Shown here: one piece after another, positions 33,785 through 38,263 of the stretch
Numbering within the stretch: the stretch's first letter is position 1
Layout of the letters: every line of letters starts with the position of its first letter
NCBI RefSeq assembly: GCF_029869545.1
Contig: NZ_JARWQD010000209.1
Span: 1-38,263 of the forward strand
Source: Nocardia wallacei
Lineage (GTDB): Bacteria; Actinomycetota; Actinomycetes; Mycobacteriales; Mycobacteriaceae
Direction of reading: 5' to 3'
DNA length: 38,263 nt
The notes under the pieces: generated by a model
Told to the model about the DNA's origin: nothing
Databases searched by the model: none
Seen by the model: only the letters and a program-made list of their open reading frames with translations
Position numbers and translations under genes: made by a program

Positions 33785-33966
33785 CGCGTATCCCTCCCCG
33801 TGCGCGGACGGCAGGTGCCTTCATCTCATCAGAGATACCGCCCGAATACCGCCCGGCGTTCGATGCCCTCGCTCCGGACGGCGTGTTCGCACCGTGTCAA
33901 GGCCGGTCACCCCTATTCGCCCGATCCGAGCGCGTCGTCCGCCCACCCGCGCCGCCCGCGGCCACT

Positions 33967-34479
33967 ATGCTGACCGCCGTGCTCGAACCCCAGCCTCCCG
34001 TCGCGCCCCATCCCGATATCGCCCACCTCGCCCCGCTGCTGGGCACCTGGCGCGGCTCCGGCCACGGCGAGTACCCGACCATCGAGTCGTTCGACTACCA
34101 CGAGGAAGTCACCTTCGGCCACGTCGGCCGTCCGTTCCTCACCTACCGCCAGCGCACCCGGCACGCCGAAGACGGCCGCTCGCTGCACGCCGAGACCGGC
34201 TACCTGCGCTGCGCCGGGCCGGATCGCATCGAACTGATCCTCGCCCACCCGACCGGGATCACCGAGATCTGCGAGGGCAGCTTCGACGTCGCCGACGGCG
34301 GCCTGAGCATGGAACTGGACTCCACCCACATCGGCCTCAGCTCCACGGCGAAAATCGTGACCGCGCTGGGACGCTCGCTCCGGTTGTCCGGCGACACCAT
34401 CGATTACACGCTGCGCATGGCCGCCGCCGGACAGCCGAAACAGCACCATCTGGCCGCCAGTCTGCGCCGGGCCGAATAA
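33967..34479 (+). CDS. Nitrobindin-family heme-binding protein (THAP4-like, peroxynitrite isomerase type)
   Basis: A 170-residue beta-barrel protein. The GxWxGxG signature is GTWRGSG at 26-32, followed by [19 protein letters not shown] and [10 protein letters not shown]. The C-terminal HHLAASL (His160/161) supplies the candidate heme-ligand His, as in M. tuberculosis Rv2717c. Family members bind ferric heme in a 10-strand barrel and convert peroxynitrite to nitrate. The start is ATG 33967, where homology begins; sequence open upstream to 33883 is unlikely to be translated. It is a single gene, divergent from the ABC-2 pair. Confidence 0.87.
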   Translation: MLTAVLEPQPPVAPHPDIAHLAPLLGTWRGSGHGEYPTIESFDYHEEVTFGHVGRPFLTYRQRTRHAEDGRSLHAETGYLRCAGPDRIELILAHPTGITEICEGSFDVADGGLSMELDSTHIGLSSTAKIVTALGRSLRLSGDTIDYTLRMAAAGQPKQHHLAASLRRAE

Positions 34480-34655
34480 CAAAAAGATCACCGACACGCC
34501 CGTGACCTGCGGCACTAATTCGGGGACCTGTGCTATTGCGCACCGGGGGTTGTCCCGGAGATTGCTGGCGTTCTACCGTTTTTCGAGTCGGCTAACAGCC
34601 GGCGACCGATAGTTCGAGCCCATTGGATCTCGCTCACCCCACAAGGGAGAAGACC

Positions 34656-34811
34656 ATGAAGCGTTCGACGCTCACCCTCATCACCGCAGGGATGCTCCTG
34701 GCCGGCACCGGCGCCGTGGAAATACTCGGCGACGCGTCCGTCGGGGCCGAATCCCCCGTTGGGAACGCCGCCCCGACGGCGACGAGCGGAATGGAGGTGC
34801 ACTCGCCATAA
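34656..34811 (+). CDS. Small secreted peptide, hypothetical
   Basis: A 51-residue product from ATG 34656 with a good AAGGGAGA site. Residues 1-20 form a signal peptide (MKRS, then hydrophobic LTLITAGMLLAGTGAVEILG); cleavage is plausible after residues 24-32, leaving about 20 polar residues ending MEVHSP. A strong hairpin follows directly, supporting a genuine short transcript. No family is recognised. Confidence 0.55.
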   Translation: MKRSTLTLITAGMLLAGTGAVEILGDASVGAESPVGNAAPTATSGMEVHSP

Positions 34812-34830
34812 ACACCGACGAACACATTCG

Positions 34831-34884
34831 AATGCGACCCGGCGACCGGATGCCTCACTCCCCCAGGCATCCGGTCGTCGCATT
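34831..34884. terminator. Bidirectional terminator hairpin
   Basis: A perfect 13-base stem CGACCGGATGCCT (34843-34855) / AGGCATCCGGTCG (34865-34877) with a 9-base loop is extended by AATGCGA (34831-34837) / TCGCATT (34878-34884) across a 5-base bulge. It lies between the convergent small-peptide gene and the PBP gene. Confidence 0.75.
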
Positions 34885-34892
34885 TCCGGAGA

Positions 34893-36737
34893 TCATGCCG
34901 TCCCCGGTGGCAGGGCCGTCAGCATATCCCGGGTAACCGCGACGGCATTATCGGAACTCCCGCCTTTCACCAGCAGCGTCGCGAAGGCCATATCGCCGCG
35001 ATAGCCGATGAACCAGGAATGCGAGCCGCCCTCCACCTCCGCCTCGCCGGTCTTGCCATATACCTCGCCCTGATCGGCGATCCGCTCGGCGGTCCCGCCG
35101 ACCACCACCATCCGCATCATCGTCCGCAGCCCCCGCACCACCGCCGGGGACAGCTCCGGGCGGTCCCCGGCGACCTTCGTCTCGTAGCCGCCGATCAGGT
35201 ACGGCGTCGGCACCGAACCGCGGGCCACGGTGGCGGCCGCGAGGGCCATCACGAACGGGCTGGTCACGACCGTGCCCTGGCCGATACCGTTCTCGGTGCG
35301 CTGCACCTTGTCCGGTGCGGGCGGCACCGATCCCGAGACCGTGGGCAGGCCGACGACCGTGTAGTCCGGGCCGATGCCGAACCGGGCCGCGGCGTCGGTG
35401 AGCGCACCGGCGGGCAGCTCGCTGGCGATCTTCGCGAAGGCCGTATTGCAGGACCGCTGGTAGGCGGTGGCCATCGGGACGTCGCCGATGGTGAACAGCT
35501 CGTAGTTGGGGATGGTCCGCTCCCCGATCACGATGCGGCTCGGGCACGGCACCACCGTGTCGGGCGTCGCGGTGCCCTCGGCCATCGCGGCGGCCGCGGT
35601 CACCGTCTTGAAGGTGGAGCCCGGCGGATACAGCCCGGAGGTGGCGACGGGACCGTCGGCGTCGGCCGCCTTGTTCTGCGCCACCGCCAGCACCGCGCCG
35701 GTGGAGGGCTGCAGCACCACCATCATGGTCTGGTCGGGGCGCACGTCGACCGCTCGCTGCGCGGCGTTCTGCACATTGCGGTCGATGCTCAGCGAGAACG
35801 AGGGCGCCGGCTGCGGCGCCACCTCGTGCAGCACGTCGACGTCGGCGCCGTTGGCGTTGACGGTGACCACACTCCAGCCGGCCTTGCCGTCCACCTCGTC
35901 GATGACGGTCTTGCGGACCTGCGCCATAAGGTCGGGGGCGAAACGGCGGTCGGCGGGCACCAGATCCGCCTGATTGCCGGTGCTCACGCCGGGCAGCCCG
36001 AGCAGCTGGGCGCCGACCTCGTCGAACTCCTTGTCCGTCAGCGTCGCGACGGTGTACGCGCCGGAGGTCTTGCGTGCCCGGGAGAGGATGGTGTCGGCGG
36101 TCAGGTCCTCGTCGAAGCGGTGCAGGGCCGCGGCGAGGGTGTCGGCCACATACCCGGGATCGGGCGCCGCGCTCGCCGTGAACGAGATCGGATGCACCGT
36201 ATCGGGAATCAGCACATCGGCGCCCGAGCGCTCGTTGACCCGGGCGCGCGGCGCCGGGGTGGCCCGCAGCTCCATGGTCTGGGTGTCACCGAGTTTCGGA
36301 TGGATGTCCGATGCCGTCCAGCGCACCTGCCAGCGGCCCTCGCTGCGCCCCATCTGCAGCTCGCCGGAGTAGGTCCAGACGCGGTTCCTCGGCAGCCGCC
36401 ACGTATAGGTGTACTCGACGGTGGCGGTGTCGCCGGTGACGCGCGCGGCCCCGGTATCCGCGCTCAGCTGCTCGGCCTGCAGCTTGTCCCACGCCGAAGC
36501 CAGTGCGCCGCCTGCCTTTCCGGGCTGATTGGTGAGCTGCGCCGCCGCCCGCACGTCGTGCCGGGCGAACGCGGCCAGAAAATCGTCCGCCGCGGGCACG
36601 GGCCCCTGGGACTCGGCCGCACAACCGCCCGCCGCGACCGCCACGGCCGCGACCAGCACGGCGATCGGCCCCCGGCACGAAAGATTCGGCCCCCACCCGG
36701 GACCACGCCGCCCACAACGCCTTTCGGATACCACCAT
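34893..36737 (-). CDS. Penicillin-binding lipoprotein with MecA-N domain (PBP-lipo/Rv2864c-like)
   Basis: A 614-residue transpeptidase that cross-links peptidoglycan outside the membrane. A lipoprotein signal ends at Cys39 (AVAAGGC). An NTF2-like MecA_N domain is at about 46-160 and a dimerisation domain at about 165-310. The transpeptidase domain follows, with all three motifs: S374TFK, S429CN and K562TG. M. tuberculosis Rv2864c has the same architecture and, from memory, the same neighbours (GNAT Rv2867c, ispG Rv2868c). ATG 36737 is chosen because the signal peptide starts there; upstream open sequence lies in a repetitive region. Confidence 0.9.
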   Translation of the reverse strand: MVVSERRCGRRGPGWGPNLSCRGPIAVLVAAVAVAAGGCAAESQGPVPAADDFLAAFARHDVRAAAQLTNQPGKAGGALASAWDKLQAEQLSADTGAARVTGDTATVEYTYTWRLPRNRVWTYSGELQMGRSEGRWQVRWTASDIHPKLGDTQTMELRATPAPRARVNERSGADVLIPDTVHPISFTASAAPDPGYVADTLAAALHRFDEDLTADTILSRARKTSGAYTVATLTDKEFDEVGAQLLGLPGVSTGNQADLVPADRRFAPDLMAQVRKTVIDEVDGKAGWSVVTVNANGADVDVLHEVAPQPAPSFSLSIDRNVQNAAQRAVDVRPDQTMMVVLQPSTGAVLAVAQNKAADADGPVATSGLYPPGSTFKTVTAAAAMAEGTATPDTVVPCPSRIVIGERTIPNYELFTIGDVPMATAYQRSCNTAFAKIASELPAGALTDAAARFGIGPDYTVVGLPTVSGSVPPAPDKVQRTENGIGQGTVVTSPFVMALAAATVARGSVPTPYLIGGYETKVAGDRPELSPAVVRGLRTMMRMVVVGGTAERIADQGEVYGKTGEAEVEGGSHSWFIGYRGDMAFATLLVKGGSSDNAVAVTRDMLTALPPGTA

Positions 36738-36825
36738 CAACCCGATCGTATCCAGCCAACCCCCCGCTACCCCAACGACACACTGTGCCCCACCACCCCA
36801 CCCTCCACACCACAACCCACTCACC

Positions 36826-37130
36826 CCCCTGCACACCACAACCACTCAATCCCCGACACGCCTTAGCCACTCAGTTCCCGGCACACCTGAACCACCCAGT
36901 TCCCGACACACCTGAACCACCCAGTTCCCGACACGCCTCAACCACCCAGTTCCCAGCACACCTCAACCACTCAATTCCCGACACACCTGAACCACCCAGT
37001 TCCCGACACACCTGAACCACCCAGTTCCCGGCATGGCTCACCACTCAATCCCGGCATGGCTCACCACTCAATCCCGGCACGCCACAAACACTCAATCCCG
37101 GCATGCCTCGAACACTCATTCCCGGCATGC
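36826..37130. repeat. Minisatellite-like tandem array of about 25-base units
   Basis: At least 11 head-to-tail copies. Seven are exactly 25 bases (36850-37024), each beginning T(T/C)CCCGRCAC and carrying an AACCACCCAG-like end. Four shorter, diverged copies of 23-24 bases (37025-37118) have CATGSCTC in the middle, and a partial copy ends at 37130. A degenerate copy precedes 36850. It fills the gap between the GNAT stop and the PBP start. Because 25 is not a multiple of 3, the long open frames through it are artefacts. Confidence 0.9.
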
Positions 37131-37142
37131 TTTTGGCCGGGA

Positions 37143-38006
37143 TCAGTCGACCAGGACCGTGGCGAAGGTGGCTATCTGGCGGAAACCGACCTTGGCGTAG
37201 GCGCGGCGGGCCGCCTCGTTGTAGCAGTTGACGTACAGGCTCGCGGTGCGGCCGGACGCGACCACCGCATTCGCCACCGTGGCCGTCCCCGCGGTGCCCA
37301 CGCCCCGGCCGCGCCACTGCGGGTGCACCCACACGCCCTGAATCTGCCCGGTGCGCCGCGAAACCGCGCCCACCTCGGCCTTGTACACGACCTCGCCGTC
37401 CTCGAAGCGGGCCCAGGCGCGACCGGCCTGGATCAGGCTCGCCACGCGCCGCCGATAGCTGCGCCCGCCGTCGCCGACGCGCGGATCCACCCCGATCTCC
37501 TCGGTGAACATGGCGACGGCGGCGACCAGGTACCGATCCAATTCGTCGGCACGCACCCGGCGCACCCGGGGGTCTGGCACCGCGCGGGCGGGACCGTCGA
37601 GCGCGAGCAGCGGCTGATCGGCCCGCAGATCCCGCGCCGGGCCCCAGCGCTGCGACAGCATCTCCCACAGGGGCAGCGCCAGTTCCTGGCGGCCGACCAC
37701 CGACGAGCACACCCGCGGCCACCGCGCCGCCCGCTCGGCGAAGGCGCGCAGATCGTCGGGACCACCGCGCAACGGCACCAGATTCGCCCCGGAGAAGCAC
37801 AGCGAGGCGACCGGGCCGCCGCGGCTCCACAGTTCCGCCTGACCGCCCCGGGGGTCGAGCCCGTGCTCCTGCAGACGCGCGGCAACCATACAGCTGGCCA
37901 CCGGGTCGGTGTCCAGGATTTGCAGCACCTGTGCCAGATCGCGATTCGCGAGCTGGCGAGCGCCGGAAGTCCTCGTCCGGCGGGTCGGCTCCAGCACACT
38001 CCGCAC
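37143..38006 (-). CDS. GNAT N-acetyltransferase with N-terminal DUF4081 (Rv2867c-like)
   Basis: A 287-residue two-domain acetyltransferase. The N-terminal DUF4081 half (about 15-135) contains ILDTDPVASCMVAARLQEHGLD and SLCFSGANLVPL. The C-terminal GNAT domain (about 150-287) shows FTEEIGVDP, the acetyl-CoA loop GVWVHPQWRGRGVGTAGTATV (Q/RxxGxG/A as WRGRGVG) and SLYVNCYNEAARRAYAKVGF. The start is GTG 38006, with GTG 37997 as an alternative. It lies between ispG and the penicillin-binding lipoprotein as in mycobacteria. The acyl acceptor is unknown. Confidence 0.86.
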   Translation of the reverse strand: MRSVLEPTRRTRTSGARQLANRDLAQVLQILDTDPVASCMVAARLQEHGLDPRGGQAELWSRGGPVASLCFSGANLVPLRGGPDDLRAFAERAARWPRVCSSVVGRQELALPLWEMLSQRWGPARDLRADQPLLALDGPARAVPDPRVRRVRADELDRYLVAAVAMFTEEIGVDPRVGDGGRSYRRRVASLIQAGRAWARFEDGEVVYKAEVGAVSRRTGQIQGVWVHPQWRGRGVGTAGTATVANAVVASGRTASLYVNCYNEAARRAYAKVGFRQIATFATVLVD

Positions 38007-38112
38007 GACTCACAGCCTGCCACGAAGAGTACGAATACGCTGCTGTTCCGGTGTGGGGAGCGCTACACCACACACGACCGCGCCCGGTGTCACGAACGCA
38101 TCCCCGGCTCGG

Positions 38113-38163
38113 CTAACCGACGGTGACGACCGGTTCGCCCGCACCGGCGTCGCCCATCTCCTC
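38113..38163 (-). CDS. ispG: 3' end of ispG (GcpE), remnant at contig end
   Basis: The last 16 codons before a TAG at 38115-38113 read EEMGDAGAGEPVVTVG on the minus strand, matching the typical C-terminus of actinobacterial 4-hydroxy-3-methylbut-2-en-1-yl diphosphate synthase. Upstream of codon EE the frame no longer makes sense because the sequence is degraded. The gene order ispG-GNAT-PBP supports the call. Confidence 0.45.
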   Translation of the reverse strand, partial: EEMGDAGAGEPVVTVG

Positions 38164-38164
38164 G

Positions 38165-38263
38165 GGGGTTGGGAGAGGCACATAGATGAGGGGGGGCACG
38201 CTATGATGATAAGGCCCCCGGGGTTTGTACACGCCCGTGTCGAAGAAAAAGGGCAGGGCGGTA
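38165..38263. other. Degraded contig end
   Basis: Homopolymer runs and broken reading frames where continuous ispG coding sequence is expected suggest sequencing or assembly error. The first about 80 bases of the window look the same. Confidence 0.6.

Noticed and set aside
36785..37015. A 76-codon proline/histidine-rich repeat protein on the plus strand
   Set aside because: It is the translation of a 25-base tandem array; the period shifts frame each unit and there is no ribosome site, so it is not a gene.
36826..37130. CRISPR array
   Set aside because: The units are contiguous with no unique spacers, and there are no cas genes.

Overview
The window is very high-GC DNA, with GTG and TTG starts, ATGA stop/start overlaps and actinobacterial families such as DUF4254, DUF5753 XRE regulators, ECF42 sigma/DGPF pairs and NarL-type kinases. 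At the right end the order ispG (remnant) - GNAT - PBP lipoprotein matches the order I recall from Mycobacterium tuberculosis (Rv2868c-Rv2867c-Rv2864c). This points to a mycolic-acid actinomycete, most likely Nocardia. Both ends are low-complexity or garbled (about 1-80 and 38165-38263) and look like poor contig ends.

Layout. 54-5846 (+): a phosphonate operon with an FAD-dependent aminophosphonate oxidase (5' truncated), a phosphonatase-like HAD hydrolase, a lipoprotein binding protein, an ABC ATPase and two permeases. A long hairpin lies between the ATPase and the first permease. 6093-16594: an accessory region, less GC-rich by eye. It holds a DUF4254 protein, an AHSA1-ArsR-AHSA1 operon behind two near-identical palindromes, a SnoaL-like protein, a histidine kinase-TetR-CocE/NonD hydrolase operon with a TetR-type palindrome, and two paralogous LuxR response regulators flanking a large TrbL/VirB6-like membrane protein.

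16628-20223 (-): a DGPF protein and an ECF42 sigma factor, then an SRPBCC protein and a 14-helix drug exporter. The SRPBCC gene is preceded by a sequence fitting the ECF42 promoter. 20331-22458 (+): two unrecognised genes, a glycine-zipper protein and a coiled-coil/proline-rich protein, with less GC-rich DNA. 22651-28498 (+): a GntR regulator, then a translationally coupled operon of NCS2 permease, cyanuric acid hydrolase/barbiturase-family amidohydrolase, NCS1 permease, biuret-hydrolase-like cysteine hydrolase and alpha/beta hydrolase. This is a nitrogen-scavenging pathway for cyanurate/biuret or barbiturate. Two TTGTATACAA-type sites flank its promoter.

28530-34811: an AHSA1-ArsR pair with a palindrome over its start codon, a UMF1-type MFS protein, a DUF5753 XRE regulator, two ABC-2 permeases without an ATPase, a nitrobindin and a small secreted peptide. 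34893-38163 (-): a penicillin-binding lipoprotein, a minisatellite-like array of about 25-bp units, a GNAT acetyltransferase and the last codons of ispG. No rRNA, tRNA, CRISPR array, transposase or integrase was seen.
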